Below, piece after piece: positions 49,000-58,980 of a stretch of DNA of 64,000 nt (the first letter of the stretch is position 1; every line of letters begins with the position of its first letter). The stretch covers positions 1-64,000 of the forward strand of contig NZ_SMMH01000018.1 in NCBI RefSeq assembly GCF_004634215.1, read 5' to 3'. The DNA is from Deinococcus fonticola (GTDB taxonomy: Bacteria > Deinococcota > Deinococci > Deinococcales > Deinococcaceae). Both the position numbers and the translations under genes were made by a program. The notes under the pieces were generated by a model. It was given only the letters and a program-made list of their open reading frames with translations. It was not told the origin of the DNA and did no database searches.

Positions 49000-50508
49000 A
49001 TGACCAAAACCGATACGCAGTGGACGGAGTTGACGCGACGCTGGCAGGAACTGGCCGACCTGAGCGGCATCAATTCCCTATTGGGCTGGGATCAGAGCAC
49101 GTACCTGCCGCAGGCGGCCTCGGCGGGACGCTCGCGGCAGACCGCGCTGATCTCCACCATCGCGCACCAGAAGGCCACCGACCCGGAGTACGGCAAACTG
49201 CTGGACACCGCCGGAAAGAGGGACGACCTGACGCCCGAGCAGGCCAGGATGCTGGGGCTGGCCCGCAAAAACTACGACCAGGCCACCCGCCTGCCCACCG
49301 CCTTTGTCGCCGAGTGGACGGAGCACGGCGGCAACAGCTACTCCGCCTGGACGGAAGCCCGGCCCGCCAACGACTTCAGGCGCATGGTGCCCATCCTGGA
49401 GAAGACGCTGGATTACAGCCTCCAGGGCGCGGGGTACTACCCCGAGTTCGCCACGCCGATGGATTACTTCATCGACCAGTCCGACGAGGGCATGACCCAG
49501 GCCCAGGTCGATGACGTGTTCCGCCAGCTCCGCGAGGCGCTGGTGCCGCTGGTCGAACAGGTGGCGCAGGCCGAGAGGCCCCGCGTGGACTTTCTGGAAC
49601 GCCATTACCCCAAGGAGCTGCAACTCAAGTTCGGGGAGGGCATCATCCGCGATTACGGGTACGATTTCACGCGCGGGCGGCAGGACTTGACGCACCACCC
49701 CTTCATGACGCGCCTGGGCGGGCACGACGTGCGCATCACCACCCGCGTGAAGGAAAACGACCCCATCGACGCGCTGTACAGCACCCTGCACGAGTCCGGT
49801 CACGCGCTGTACGAGCAGGGCGTCGCCGAGGAGTACCTGGGCACGCCGCTGGGCCACGGCGTCAGTGCGGGCGTGCACGAGAGCAGCTCGCGCCTCTGGG
49901 AGAACCTGGTGGGCCGCAGCCGCGCCTTCTGGGCGGCGTATTTCGGCGACATGCGGGACGTGTTCCCCGAGCAACTGAAGGACGTGACGGAAGAAGAGAT
50001 GCACCGCGCCAGCAACGTGGTGGCCCGCAGCCTGATCCGCACCGACGCGGACGAGCTGACCTACAACCTGCACGTGATTACCCGCTACGAACTGGAACGC
50101 GACCTGCTGAGCGGCAAACTGGCCGTGCGCGACCTGGCCGACGCCTGGCACGCCGCCTACGAGCAGAACCTGGGCCTGCGTGCCCCCAGCGACGTGGACG
50201 GCGTGTTGCAGGACGTGCACTGGTTTTTCGGGCAGATCGGCGGGGCCTTCCACGGCTACACGCTGGGCAACGTCCTGAACGCCCAGTTCTACGCCGCCGC
50301 CGAACGGGCCAACCCCGGCCTGGAAGGGGACATTGCCCGCAAGGACTTCTCGCGCCTGCGCGTCTGGCTCACGGAAAACGTGTACTGCCACGGCAGCCGC
50401 TACACCCCGAATGAATTGCTGGAGCGGGCCACCGGGCAGGGCCTGAGCGTGGAACCCTACCTGAACTACCTGAGGACGAAGTACAGCGACCTGTACGGCC
50501 TGAAGTAA
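49000..50508 (+). CDS. Thermostable-type M32 carboxypeptidase
   Basis: The 502-residue zinc metallopeptidase removes C-terminal residues other than Pro and acidic residues. HESGH near residues 263-267 is the HExxH zinc motif; the third ligand glutamate lies in GVHESSSRLWENLVGRS shortly after, and the substrate-binding HxY/GSRYTPNELL region is near the C-terminus. Its length fits Thermus and Pyrococcus M32 enzymes. The start is ATG at 49000, with a leaderless -10 box. Confidence 0.95.
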   Translation: MTKTDTQWTELTRRWQELADLSGINSLLGWDQSTYLPQAASAGRSRQTALISTIAHQKATDPEYGKLLDTAGKRDDLTPEQARMLGLARKNYDQATRLPTAFVAEWTEHGGNSYSAWTEARPANDFRRMVPILEKTLDYSLQGAGYYPEFATPMDYFIDQSDEGMTQAQVDDVFRQLREALVPLVEQVAQAERPRVDFLERHYPKELQLKFGEGIIRDYGYDFTRGRQDLTHHPFMTRLGGHDVRITTRVKENDPIDALYSTLHESGHALYEQGVAEEYLGTPLGHGVSAGVHESSSRLWENLVGRSRAFWAAYFGDMRDVFPEQLKDVTEEEMHRASNVVARSLIRTDADELTYNLHVITRYELERDLLSGKLAVRDLADAWHAAYEQNLGLRAPSDVDGVLQDVHWFFGQIGGAFHGYTLGNVLNAQFYAAAERANPGLEGDIARKDFSRLRVWLTENVYCHGSRYTPNELLERATGQGLSVEPYLNYLRTKYSDLYGLK

Positions 50509-50518
50509 GGGAGAAGCG

Positions 50519-50562
50519 GGGGGCGGCGCGGACGGGGGAGACCGGAGGCCCGCGTCGCCCCC
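50519..50562. terminator. GC-rich hairpin between convergent genes
   Basis: GGGGGCG then CGCGG (50519-50531) pair with CCGCG and CGCCCCC (to 50562) with one G-U pair, a stem of 13 base pairs. It sits between the stops of the carboxypeptidase and the GNAT gene, so it may terminate both, but there is no T tract on either side. Confidence 0.5.
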
Positions 50563-50566
50563 GCCC

Positions 50567-51130
50567 CTACTGCACGCGACTGAACACCAGCGTGTCCCGC
50601 AATTTCAGCGGGTTGTCCGCGGCCACGTCGTCGTTCCTGAAGACAGCGTCCAGTGTGAAGCCCAGCTCACGGGGAATGCGGGCGCTGCGCTCGTTGCGGG
50701 CGTCACAGCGAATTTCCAGGCGGCGAAACCCCAGCGTGTCCAGGGCCAGGCCAGTCAGCGCCCGCGCGGCCTCCTGCGCGTACCCCCGCCCGGTGTGGGG
50801 CGTGGCGACCCAGTACCCGATCTCGCCCCTGGGCACCAGCCAGTTCAGGTGGTGCAGGCCGCTGTTGCCCAGCAGGGTGCGCCCGTCCGCCGTCCAGATC
50901 ACGTAGGTCAGTTCGGTACCTTCCCTGAACCGCTCGATGCTGGCCTGGACGTACTCCCGGCGATCCTCCAGCGTGGCGGGGGCGTGCGCCCACGGCATCC
51001 ACACCTTCAATTCCGGCAGTGACGCCTCGATGGCCGCCTGCATGGCCCCGGCGTCCTGCACGCGCGGCTGGCGCAGCAGCAGGCGCTCGGTGCGCAGTTC
51101 CGTGGGGATGGTCGGGAAGGAGAAAGTCAC
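50567..51130 (-). CDS. RimJ/RimL-type N-acetyltransferase
   Basis: This 187-residue GNAT enzyme starts with LRTERLLLRQPRVQDA, the hallmark of the RimJ/RimL/Acetyltransf_3 group, and has the CoA loop GYWVATPHTGRGYAQEAARALTGLALDTLGFRRLEIRCDARNERSARIPRELGF. Known members acetylate ribosomal proteins or small molecules. The start codon is GTG at 51130. A second acetyltransferase nearby in the region (21342) is of a different group. Confidence 0.9.
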   Translation of the reverse strand: MTFSFPTIPTELRTERLLLRQPRVQDAGAMQAAIEASLPELKVWMPWAHAPATLEDRREYVQASIERFREGTELTYVIWTADGRTLLGNSGLHHLNWLVPRGEIGYWVATPHTGRGYAQEAARALTGLALDTLGFRRLEIRCDARNERSARIPRELGFTLDAVFRNDDVAADNPLKLRDTLVFSRVQ

Positions 51131-51144
51131 CCGTTCATTGTGCT

Positions 51145-51759
51145 TCAGTGACCCTCACCGATGTGCGCCCGCTTGCGCTTGATGAACGTCCACACCAGGT
51201 ACAGGGCCACCAGGGCCAGGATGACCTTCGAGGCCGGGTCGACGATATGCGAGACCTTCTCGTAGTTCTCGCCCAGGGCGTACCCGGCGTAGGCCAGCAG
51301 CGAGGCCCACACGCCGGAACCGATGGCGCTGTACAGCAGGAACTTGGGCAGCGGCATCTCGCTCATACCCGCCGGAAGGCTCAGCAAACTGCGGATGCCG
51401 GGAATCAGGCGGCCGAACAGCACCGCCTTGCTGCCGTGACGGTCGAACCAGTCGTCAGCCTTCCTGATCTCGTTGCCGTCCAGCGTCAACCACGCCCCGT
51501 GCTTGTCGGCCCATTTCACGATGCGTTCCTCGCCGAAGGCCTTGCCGATGAAGTACAGCGGCAGGGTGCCCAGCACGCTCCCCAGCGTTCCGGCCAGGGC
51601 CACGCCCGCAAAGGTCAGGTCGCCCCGCGCCGCCGCGAACCCCGCCGCCGGCATAATCAGCTCGCTGGGAATGGGCGGAAACAGGTTCTCCAGGATCATG
51701 AGCAGCACGATCCCCAGGTATCCCATGCTGTCCATCAGGTTCTGCATCCACTCAATCAT
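51145..51759 (-). CDS. DedA-family inner membrane protein
   Basis: This 204-residue protein has the DedA motif set: ENLFPPIPSELIMPAAGF, GLG-type PLYFIGKAFGEERI and the FGRLIPGIRSLLSLPAGMSEMPLPKFLLYSAIGSGVWASLL segment with two conserved Arg. DedA proteins are probable lipid flippases and support membrane homeostasis. There are about five transmembrane helices. The start is ATG at 51759, seven bases after TAAGCT. Confidence 0.93.
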   Translation of the reverse strand: MIEWMQNLMDSMGYLGIVLLMILENLFPPIPSELIMPAAGFAAARGDLTFAGVALAGTLGSVLGTLPLYFIGKAFGEERIVKWADKHGAWLTLDGNEIRKADDWFDRHGSKAVLFGRLIPGIRSLLSLPAGMSEMPLPKFLLYSAIGSGVWASLLAYAGYALGENYEKVSHIVDPASKVILALVALYLVWTFIKRKRAHIGEGH

Positions 51760-51766
51760 CCCCAGT

Positions 51767-51772
51767 AGCTTA
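51767..51772 (-). promoter_or_regulatory. -10 box of the DedA gene, leaderless
   Basis: TAAGCT ends 7 bases before the ATG at 51759. Confidence 0.45.
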
Positions 51773-51828
51773 ACGGGCGGGCGGTCGGCGGGACGTCCTC
51801 ACAAAGACTGACTCAAGACACCCGCCCT

Positions 51829-51834
51829 TACACT
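51829..51834 (+). promoter_or_regulatory. -10 box of the HAD hydrolase gene, leaderless
   Basis: TACACT ends 7 bases before the ATG at 51842. Confidence 0.5.
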
Positions 51835-51841
51835 GAACGGT

Positions 51842-52516
51842 ATGACCGCGCCCCTGAGCATCCCGGACGGCCTGCAAGCCGTCATCTTCGATTTCGACGG
51901 TACGATCCTCGACACCGAAACCACCGAGTTCCGCCGCTGGGAGGCCCTGTACCGCCAGCACGACCGCGAGCTGGCCCTGCAGGACTGGCAGCGCGGCATC
52001 GGCACCTGGGGGGCCTTCGACCCCTGGGCGGGACTTCCCGAGCACGTGCAGGCCGACCGCCAGAACGTCCACGCTACCCTGCACGCCAGCATTCTGGAGG
52101 CCATTGAGCAGCAGGACTTGAGGCCCGGCGTGCTGGACGTGTTCGGGCAGATCAAGGCCGCCGGGTTGCGCCTGGCCCTGGCGTCCAGCAGCGACCGCGC
52201 CTGGATCACCCGCTGGCTCACCCAGCACGGCCTGCTGGACGTGTTCGAGACTCTCGCCACCCGCGATGACGTGGCCCGCGTAAAACCCGACCCGGAACTG
52301 TACCTGCTGGCCGCCCGCAATCTGAACCTGAAACCGGAGCAGTGCCTGGCCGTCGAGGACAGCCTGAATGGAGCTACCGCCGCCGTTGCCGCCGGAATGC
52401 AGGTGGTCGTGGTGCCCAACGAGATCACGGCCACGCAACCCTTCCCCCCCGAATGGCCGCGCCTGGACGACGGGTACACGCAAGGGTTAGCGGGGTTGCT
52501 GAAAGCGCTGCGGTGA
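51842..52516 (+). CDS. HAD-family hydrolase, beta-phosphoglucomutase-like
   Basis: The 224-residue protein has motif I FDFDGTILDTE with Asp17 and Asp19 near the start, motif II LALASSSDRA, the Lys in ARVKPDPELYL, and motif IV CLAVEDSLNGATAAVAAGM. Typical activities are sugar-phosphate mutase or phosphatase; the cap domain (residues 20-85) has no recognisable specificity. A 13-base tandem repeat overlaps its end. Confidence 0.9.
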   Translation: MTAPLSIPDGLQAVIFDFDGTILDTETTEFRRWEALYRQHDRELALQDWQRGIGTWGAFDPWAGLPEHVQADRQNVHATLHASILEAIEQQDLRPGVLDVFGQIKAAGLRLALASSSDRAWITRWLTQHGLLDVFETLATRDDVARVKPDPELYLLAARNLNLKPEQCLAVEDSLNGATAAVAAGMQVVVVPNEITATQPFPPEWPRLDDGYTQGLAGLLKALR

Positions 52517-52538
52517 AGGGGTGCGGTGAAGGGGTGCG
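52510..52538. repeat. 13-base tandem duplication over the HAD stop
   Basis: GCGGTGAAGGGGT is repeated directly at 52510-52522 and 52523-52535, and the first copy contains the TGA of the HAD gene. It resembles the GGTGAAGGGG string near 6018. Confidence 0.85.
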
Positions 52539-52582
52539 CGGGAAGCGGGACGCGGTCAAGAATGGGTGGGAAGTGGGGATAC

Positions 52583-52631
52583 CACTCCGAAAAATAGATT
52601 GCGCATTCAATCTATTTTTCCGAACGGAGTG
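52583..52631. repeat. Long inverted repeat with AT-rich arms
   Basis: CACTCCG plus AAAAATAGATTG, loop CGCATT, then CAATCTATTTTT and CGGAGTG pair exactly over 7 + 12 bases, with an unpaired CCGAA bulge on the right side. It is the longest near-perfect palindrome in the window. It could terminate transcription in both directions, but the run of U is inside the stem. Confidence 0.8.
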
Positions 52632-52634
52632 AGT

Positions 52635-52773
52635 AAGTGGCTAGCGGGTACAGTTACGGGCCTCCGGGGAAAGCGCCCGAATGCCCTCCACTTCCCCCGC
52701 CAGCCACTTTTGGCTTCTCCCTCCGGTCGGGGTTTGAACAGGGCATACCCTGTTCTTCCCCCGCCAGCTACTT
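52635..52773. repeat. Nested repeat with GTGGCT arms
   Basis: AAGTGGCTAGCGGG (52635-52648) is complementary at 13 of 14 bases to CCCGCCAGCCACTT (52696-52709); a near-copy of the latter, CCCGCCAGCTACTT, recurs at 52760-52773. The eight-base hairpin GAACAGGG / CCCTGTTC lies between. Confidence 0.7.
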
Positions 52774-52782
52774 AGGAGAAAA

Positions 52783-52873
52783 TACGGGTCTGGACGGCGT
52801 GGACTTGTAAAGCTGCGCAGCAGAGCCCATTCGGGTGCTGTTCCCGGATGGGCGGAATAGAGTTCAGACCCGC
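52783..52873. repeat. Hairpin repeat, copy B2
   Basis: Outer arms TACGGGTCTG and CAGACCCGCA pair at 9 of 10 positions. The inner stem GCCCATTC / CGGATGGGC surrounds GGGTGCTGTTC. The interior CGGATGGGCGGAATAGAGTTC matches copy B1 almost exactly while the arms differ in a compensating way. Confidence 0.8.
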
Positions 52874-52905
52874 ATGAGTGGTCAGTGGGAAAAGAGGGGA
52901 CAGAG

Positions 52906-53235
52906 TTAAGCCACATGCTTGGCCTGTCCTGCCGGGCCGTTCTCGAAGAAACGCACAGCGGCCCAGATGTCCTCGAACGCTGGTAAGTAGAAGTCTGCCC
53001 AGCTCGCGTAGGACTCAATTTCTGCTGTGCTGAGGATCGAACCCGCATTCGCCAGGGCCAGTCGGCGCGTGAATTCCGCTTCCAGGTCAAGCACGGTTTT
53101 GCCGTCCTGACGCAGATGAAGGCACAGCACCGCGAAGCTTTCCGAGCGTCTCAGGGCGCGGCACAGCCACAGGAGGCGCCGCAACCTGCGCTGCAACACC
53201 TCCAGATCGGTGGAATTGACGCTGCTTACCGCCAT
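52906..53235 (-). CDS. Small hypothetical protein coupled to hflX
   Basis: The protein has 109 residues. I do not recognise it. It is rich in Arg and Leu in the first third (VLQRRLRRLLWLCRALRRSE), predicted helical, and has no transmembrane segment. The ATG at 53235 overlaps the TAA of hflX by 10 bases, which suggests coupled translation. Two Cys (LWLCRAL and VLCLHLR) are the only cysteines. Confidence 0.6.
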   Translation of the reverse strand: MAVSSVNSTDLEVLQRRLRRLLWLCRALRRSESFAVLCLHLRQDGKTVLDLEAEFTRRLALANAGSILSTAEIESYASWADFYLPAFEDIWAAVRFFENGPAGQAKHVA

Positions 53236-54935
53236 TCGACGCGGGCGGCGCGGGCTTCCTCCTGGCGGGCCAGCTCCTGGCGCTGCACCTGCGCCACAGC
53301 GTCGGCCAGGGCTTCTTTCAATTCGGGAATACCACGGTTTTTCAGGGCACTGACGGGAATCCCCCCGGTGCGCTCGACCTCGCGGGCCAGCACTTCCGGG
53401 TCGGCGGCATCGGCCTTGTTCAGGGCGACCACGGTGGGCATGTCCACGAAGCCCAGTTCCTCCAGGATGCGGTTCACGGCGTTTAATCGGGCGTCCGCGC
53501 CGGGGCTGGCGGCGTCCACCACGTGCAGCAGGATGTCCGCGTCCCCGATTTCCTCCAGGGTGCTGCGGAAAGCCCGCGTCAGATCCTTGGGCAGGTCACG
53601 AATGAAACCCACCGTATCGGTAAAAATCACCTGCCCGATCCCGTCGATGAACCCCTGGCGGCTGGTGGGGCGCAGCGTGGCGAACAGTTTGTTCTCGGCC
53701 AGCACGCGGCGCGGTTCCTCGGCGGCGTGCGTGAAGGCGTTGAGCAAGGTGCTTTTTCCGGCGTTGGTGTACCCCACGATGGAAATGACCGGAATATCGT
53801 TGCGGCTGCGGCCCTTGCGAAGTTCCTCGCGCCGGGCCGACACGCCACTCAGCTGCTTCTCCAGAAACGCCAGGCGGTCGTTGATGCGCCGGCGGTCCAG
53901 CTCCAGCTTCGTTTCACCCGGCCCACGGGTTCCGATGGCTCCGCCCCCGGCACTGCCCCCGCCGCCCCCAATGCGCGAGAGTTGCGCCCCGGCACCCAGC
54001 AGACGCGGTTTCATGTAGCGCAGTTGCGCTAGTTCGACCTGCAGGCGCGATTCCACCCCCTGCGCGTGCAGGGCGAAAATATCCAGGATCAGTTGTGTGC
54101 GGTCGATCACCTTCAGGCCCGTTGCGGCCTCGATTTCACGCGCCTGCACCGCCCCCAGTTCCTGACCGAAGATCAGCAGGTCGGCGTCCAGGTGGTAGGC
54201 CTTGCTGGTCAGTTCCTCCAGTTTCCCGGCGCCGATTAGCGTGCCGGGTTTCAGGTTGCGGCGGTAAATCAGTTCCCTGTAAACGACTTCCGCGCCGGCC
54301 GTGCGGGCCAGTTCGCCCAGTTCCTCCAGGCGTTCCTCGGCGTCGAACTCGCCTTGATCCACCTGCACCAGAATGGCGCGTTCGTGGTCTTTCTTGGCCT
54401 CACGGGTGCGGGCGGCGCGGGCAATTTCTTCCTCCAGGGCCGAAACCTGCGCCCCCAGGTCAAACTCGTCAATTTCAAACGGTTGCGCGGGCGGCAGGAT
54501 GCGCCAATCCTCTTCCTCGCCCACCGTGCCGGGCGGGGTCAGGTGCGCCGCGTGAACCAGGCCGGGCCGCCCGTCGTTCTGCACCTCGATGGCCACCACC
54601 GCGTCCAGCCGCTTTAAAAACAGCGTGGACAGGTCGCCCTTGCTGAGCGCCCCGCCTTTGGGGTGGGCGTGCAGCAGGTGAAAGCCCGCCAGGCGGTTTT
54701 CGCCCATGCGGAGATCCGGAAATTCCGTGCCTTTCGCGTCCGCGACACTCACGGAAATCACGCGCCCCCGCCGGTCGATGACCACGCCCACCTCACGCCG
54801 CACGTCGTGCGACAGTTCAGCCAGGTTCCGCGCCAGTTCCGGCGAGCCGAGGCGGCCCGGCTCGATGCGGCGGCGGTACAGGTTCTCCAGCGATTTCTTC
54901 TGCGCCGGGCGCAGGCCCGACAGGTTGCCATGCAC
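53226..54935 (-). CDS. hflX: Ribosome-associated GTPase HflX, long form
   Basis: HflX rescues or splits stalled ribosomes, notably after heat stress. The 569-residue protein is the long form: an N-terminal domain of about 185 residues with HLLHAHPKGGALSKGD (H89, H91, S98, D101), the HflX core with a Gly-rich loop (GGGGGSAGGG) and GTRGPGETKLELDRRRI, and a GTPase domain with GYTNAGKSTLLNAF near 388 and DTVGFIRDLP and NKAD. The start is GTG at 54935. It overlaps a small gene downstream. Confidence 0.95.
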   Translation of the reverse strand: MHGNLSGLRPAQKKSLENLYRRRIEPGRLGSPELARNLAELSHDVRREVGVVIDRRGRVISVSVADAKGTEFPDLRMGENRLAGFHLLHAHPKGGALSKGDLSTLFLKRLDAVVAIEVQNDGRPGLVHAAHLTPPGTVGEEEDWRILPPAQPFEIDEFDLGAQVSALEEEIARAARTREAKKDHERAILVQVDQGEFDAEERLEELGELARTAGAEVVYRELIYRRNLKPGTLIGAGKLEELTSKAYHLDADLLIFGQELGAVQAREIEAATGLKVIDRTQLILDIFALHAQGVESRLQVELAQLRYMKPRLLGAGAQLSRIGGGGGSAGGGAIGTRGPGETKLELDRRRINDRLAFLEKQLSGVSARREELRKGRSRNDIPVISIVGYTNAGKSTLLNAFTHAAEEPRRVLAENKLFATLRPTSRQGFIDGIGQVIFTDTVGFIRDLPKDLTRAFRSTLEEIGDADILLHVVDAASPGADARLNAVNRILEELGFVDMPTVVALNKADAADPEVLAREVERTGGIPVSALKNRGIPELKEALADAVAQVQRQELARQEEARAARVEWR

Positions 54936-55212
54936 TTTATCTATGTTGAGTCACATCCTTTACTGATTGCTTGAATTCCCGAAGCGGAGGAGCGACGCTC
55001 GACTCGCGCTTGAATAAACTTGTTCGCACCGTCACGGGCTGCCATGTCGCAGGTCGGGGGGAATCATGCCCCGGCGAGGAAGGGAGACACATTGGCATTG
55101 TGGTCAGCCTAGCAAGCTGGCCCGTACAGAACGTGTGCAATTCAACGAAAAATCTTGATCATCGTGACCCAAGCTTATACGGTCAACCCGCGGGGGCATC
55201 CGCCGCATGGCT

Positions 55213-55309
55213 TAGAACATAAGACAAAAGAACGCCGTGCTTTTTGTTCGAGCAGCGCAAGTGAATTTAAATGAATAGGACGAAGAACGGAATTCGGAGA
55301 CCTGCTCTG
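55213..55309. repeat. Hairpin repeat, copy A3 (inner hairpin deleted)
   Basis: The outer ends are degenerate (TAGAACA and TGCTCTG), and the blocks AGACAAAAGAACGCCGTG, TTGTTCGAG, AAGTGAATTTAAATGA and AGGACGAAGAACGG match A1 and A2. About 30 bases carrying the inner hairpin in A1 are absent, and AATTCGGAGACCTGCTCT follows directly. Confidence 0.85.
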
Positions 55310-55328
55310 GCAAAAGCCAGGCCAGAGC

Positions 55329-55350
55329 AAAGACCGCCACTGGGGCGGCC
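55329..55350 (-). terminator. Terminator after fumC
   Basis: On the minus strand GGCCGCC and GGCGGTC pair (one G-U) around a 5-base loop and are followed by TTTGC. It lies about 20 bases past the fumC stop. Confidence 0.55.
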
Positions 55351-55368
55351 TCTCTTCTTCATTGCTGC

Positions 55369-56763
<1,395 letters not shown>

Positions 56764-56771
56764 AGCACCCC

Positions 56772-56777
56772 AGTGTA
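56772..56777 (-). promoter_or_regulatory. -10 box of fumC, near-leaderless
   Basis: TACACT ends 8 bases before the ATG at 56763. Confidence 0.45.
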
Positions 56778-56849
56778 AGACGGGTGGAGTGCGGGCGCGG
56801 CGGGTGTCACGGGCGCGGGAACGTGACGGCGACCTGTCGCCGGGAAGGG

Positions 56850-57437
56850 TCAAGGCCGCCAGGGGCCACTGGGCGTGAAAATCTCCACGAGCCGCTGCAT
56901 CAGTTCGTCCGGGGTGGTTTCTTCCAGAAGGCCGGGAAGCGTCAGCTCCTCAATGAGCAGGCCGCTGATGGTCAGGTAAATCAGCGTGAACTCCGGGTGG
57001 GTCAGGGGCAGGCCGTGCGTGGGGCCAAAATTCCGGTTCAGGTAAAAGTGATGGTTCAGCGTATGACGGAGAGTGTCCTGCAATTCGGGGCGGCGGGTGG
57101 CTTCCAGGCGGAGTTCCAGCAGGCTCAGGTACGCAGTGCGGTCTTGCAGCACGCGCTGCACGAGGTTTTGCAGCAGCTCCGTCAGCAGTTCCCTTCCGGG
57201 CGGGCGCTGGAGGGTGCTTTCAAGCCAGTCTGCGTCGGGTTGCAGGCGAAAGTGAACGTGTTCGGCGGCCTGCCTCAGCAGTTCGGCTCGGTTCCGAAAG
57301 TAGTTGGAGGCCGTTCCGGTAGGCAGGCGCGCTTCGGCGTCCAGGGTGCGGTAGCTGAGGCCACGTGTGCCTTCGCGGGCCAGGATGGTCAAAGTGGCGT
57401 CCAGCAGAGCGGCGCGGCGGGCAGCGTTGTGACGCAT
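56850..57437 (-). CDS. TetR-family regulator next to a VOC gene
   Basis: The 195-residue repressor begins [56 protein letters not shown], a helix-turn-helix typical of TetR proteins, followed by a ligand-binding domain with no identifiable ligand. It is divergent from a VOC-domain gene with a 54-base spacer, in which CACCCTGACCGGTACAAGTG (57453-57472) is an imperfect palindrome around ACCGGT and a candidate operator. Confidence 0.88.
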   Translation of the reverse strand: MRHNAARRAALLDATLTILAREGTRGLSYRTLDAEARLPTGTASNYFRNRAELLRQAAEHVHFRLQPDADWLESTLQRPPGRELLTELLQNLVQRVLQDRTAYLSLLELRLEATRRPELQDTLRHTLNHHFYLNRNFGPTHGLPLTHPEFTLIYLTISGLLIEELTLPGLLEETTPDELMQRLVEIFTPSGPWRP

Positions 57438-57443
57438 GACTTG

Positions 57444-57449
57444 ACTTTA
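57444..57449 (-). promoter_or_regulatory. -10 box of the TetR gene, leaderless
   Basis: TAAAGT ends 6 bases before the ATG at 57437. Confidence 0.45.
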
Positions 57450-57491
57450 TGACACCCTGACCGGTACAAGTGTAGTGATCAGGAGGATTTA

Positions 57492-57905
57492 ATGCATATT
57501 CTCAGTCAAGGGACGGTTCTTCTCTGTGATGACCCGCGTCAGGCGGCACAGTTTTACATTCAGCACCTGGGATTTCAGGCAGTGGTGGAACTGGATTGGT
57601 ACGTGAGCTTGCAGCACCCAGATTTGCCGGGCATCCACCTTGACCTGCTGCACCGGGCGCATGAGGCAAACTCGGCCAGCCAGCGGCACCAGCCCACCTC
57701 CGGGATTCTGCTGGGGTTTATGGTTGAAGACGCCGCCCGAGAAGAAAAACGCCTGAGCGCTGCTGGCTTGACCATCACCAAACCCCTGACTGATGAATCC
57801 TGGGGGCAACGGCGCTTTCAGGTGCTCGCTCCAGACGGTGTGATTGTGGAGGTTTTGCAAACCATCCCGCCTGACCCGACCTGGCTGGCCCAGCAAGGCC
57901 GTTAA
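57492..57905 (+). CDS. VOC (glyoxalase-like) family protein
   Basis: The 137-residue protein has two babbabb repeats of the vicinal oxygen chelate fold. It starts [31 protein letters not shown] and ends [15 protein letters not shown]. Family members include glyoxalase, extradiol dioxygenase and resistance proteins; the metal set is not obvious, so no reaction is assigned. An AGGAGG site lies before the ATG. It is divergent from the TetR gene, which probably regulates it. Confidence 0.88.
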   Translation: MHILSQGTVLLCDDPRQAAQFYIQHLGFQAVVELDWYVSLQHPDLPGIHLDLLHRAHEANSASQRHQPTSGILLGFMVEDAAREEKRLSAAGLTITKPLTDESWGQRRFQVLAPDGVIVEVLQTIPPDPTWLAQQGR

Positions 57906-58138
57906 CGCTTACGCCGTGCGCGTTCGGTGGGTTGCCAGATGGCGGCCTTGCCCACTTCCCTGGCCACCTGAGTCGCCGCTTCCCGCGCGCTGGCCGGCGC
58001 TGAAGCGGCCAGCTGCTCGTGCTGCGCGCGGTTGTTCTCGGCCTCGTCGCGGGTGGGGCCGGAGCGGCTGGGTTGCTCCAGAAGGGCGTAAACAAGCTCG
58101 CGCAGGGTCACGCCCAGGTCTTTCAGGATGCGCCACAT
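57902..58138 (-). CDS. Small helical hypothetical protein
   Basis: The protein has 78 residues. I do not recognise it. It has an amphipathic start ([20 protein letters not shown]), then a charged Ala/Gln/Glu-rich part and a basic end (ERARRKR). The ATG at 58138 follows CTGAGG, and the 3' end overlaps the VOC gene by 4 bases. Shorter reading frames on the same strand are less plausible. Possibly DNA- or membrane-associated, but this is only a guess from composition. Confidence 0.55.
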   Translation of the reverse strand: MWRILKDLGVTLRELVYALLEQPSRSGPTRDEAENNRAQHEQLAASAPASAREAATQVAREVGKAAIWQPTERARRKR

Positions 58139-58212
58139 GCCTCAGTTTAGACCGCGCAGTTCAGACTGCTCAGCTTAGAGCGCTCAGTGTGGCCTCAAAC
58201 ACACGTGAAATC

Positions 58213-58953
58213 ATGACGCCGATGCCCGTCCGCCTGCTGCCTGTCTTCCTGTTCCTGGCCCTCACGTCCTGCACGGTGGCGCGCAGCCTGAAAGTCACGC
58301 AGGTGGTGGGAAGCGGCATGCTGTACACGGTGGCCACGGTCGAGCCCGGCAAAGACCGCCTGCAACTGCACTGGCTCAACCCCACCACGGGCCAGCCGTA
58401 CCGAACCCTGGCGCAGGTGACGGCCCGCCTTAGAAAACAGGGGCAGACTGTCCTGTTTGCCACCAACAGCGGCATTTACGCGCCCGGCCCGAAACCGCTG
58501 GGCTTGCATGTGGAGCAGGGAAAAACGCTGGTGCAGGTCAATAATGCCCGCAGTGGCGGAAATTTTGCCCTGCTGCCCAACGGGATTTTCTGGGTGAAAG
58601 GCCAGCAGGCGGGCGTGACCGAAACGCAGGCCTACAAACATAACGACCCGCGCCCCGATTACGCCACGCAGTCTGGCCCACTGCTGGTGCAGGGTGGCAA
58701 ATTACACCCGGAATTCAACAAGGGCAGCAGCAGTTTCAAACTCCGCAGCGGCGTGGGCGTGTGCGAGGACGGCAAGGTGCGCTTTGCCGTCAGTGCCGGG
58801 CCGGTGAACTTCTACAGCTTCGCGGTCTTTTTCCGCGACACCCTGAAGTGCCCGGACGCGCTGTACCTGGACGGCAGCATCAGCGCCTACGCCACGCCGG
58901 ACAGGAACACGCAGGTGGTGGACTTCGCTGGCATCTGGACAGTGGGCCGCTAG
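58213..58953 (+). CDS. Phosphodiester-glycosidase-like (NAGPA/DUF2233) lipoprotein
   Basis: The 246-residue protein starts with the lipoprotein signal [20 protein letters not shown], with lipobox L-T-S-C at residue 20. The rest matches the NAGPA-type phosphodiester glycosidase domain: [23 protein letters not shown], the RSGVGVC segment and [17 protein letters not shown]. Such enzymes cleave sugar-phosphodiester bonds in cell-wall or polysaccharide phosphates. The start ATG is at 58213, the only one that begins with a signal peptide. Confidence 0.88.
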   Translation: MTPMPVRLLPVFLFLALTSCTVARSLKVTQVVGSGMLYTVATVEPGKDRLQLHWLNPTTGQPYRTLAQVTARLRKQGQTVLFATNSGIYAPGPKPLGLHVEQGKTLVQVNNARSGGNFALLPNGIFWVKGQQAGVTETQAYKHNDPRPDYATQSGPLLVQGGKLHPEFNKGSSSFKLRSGVGVCEDGKVRFAVSAGPVNFYSFAVFFRDTLKCPDALYLDGSISAYATPDRNTQVVDFAGIWTVGR

Positions 58954-58980
58954 AATCGCAAAAATGATCGCCTGGCAAAC

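Larger units (their letters stand above)
52517..52905. other. Repeat-rich spacer between HAD gene and the small gene at 52906
   Basis: The 390 bases hold no convincing gene but several stacked palindromes: a long AT-rich inverted repeat (52583-52631), GTGGCT-type arms (52635-52773), the perfect hairpin GAACAGGG-CATA-CCCTGTTC (52736-52755), and hairpin repeat B2. Such density of palindromes is unusual in this window. Confidence 0.7.
54936..55368. other. Intergenic stretch between hflX and fumC
   Basis: No gene is supported. The left part carries the hflX upstream region; the right part holds hairpin repeat A3 (55213-55309) and the fumC terminator. A 20-base direct string CCGGCGAGGAAGGGAGACAC at 55072-55091 is not otherwise repeated. 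Confidence 0.5.
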
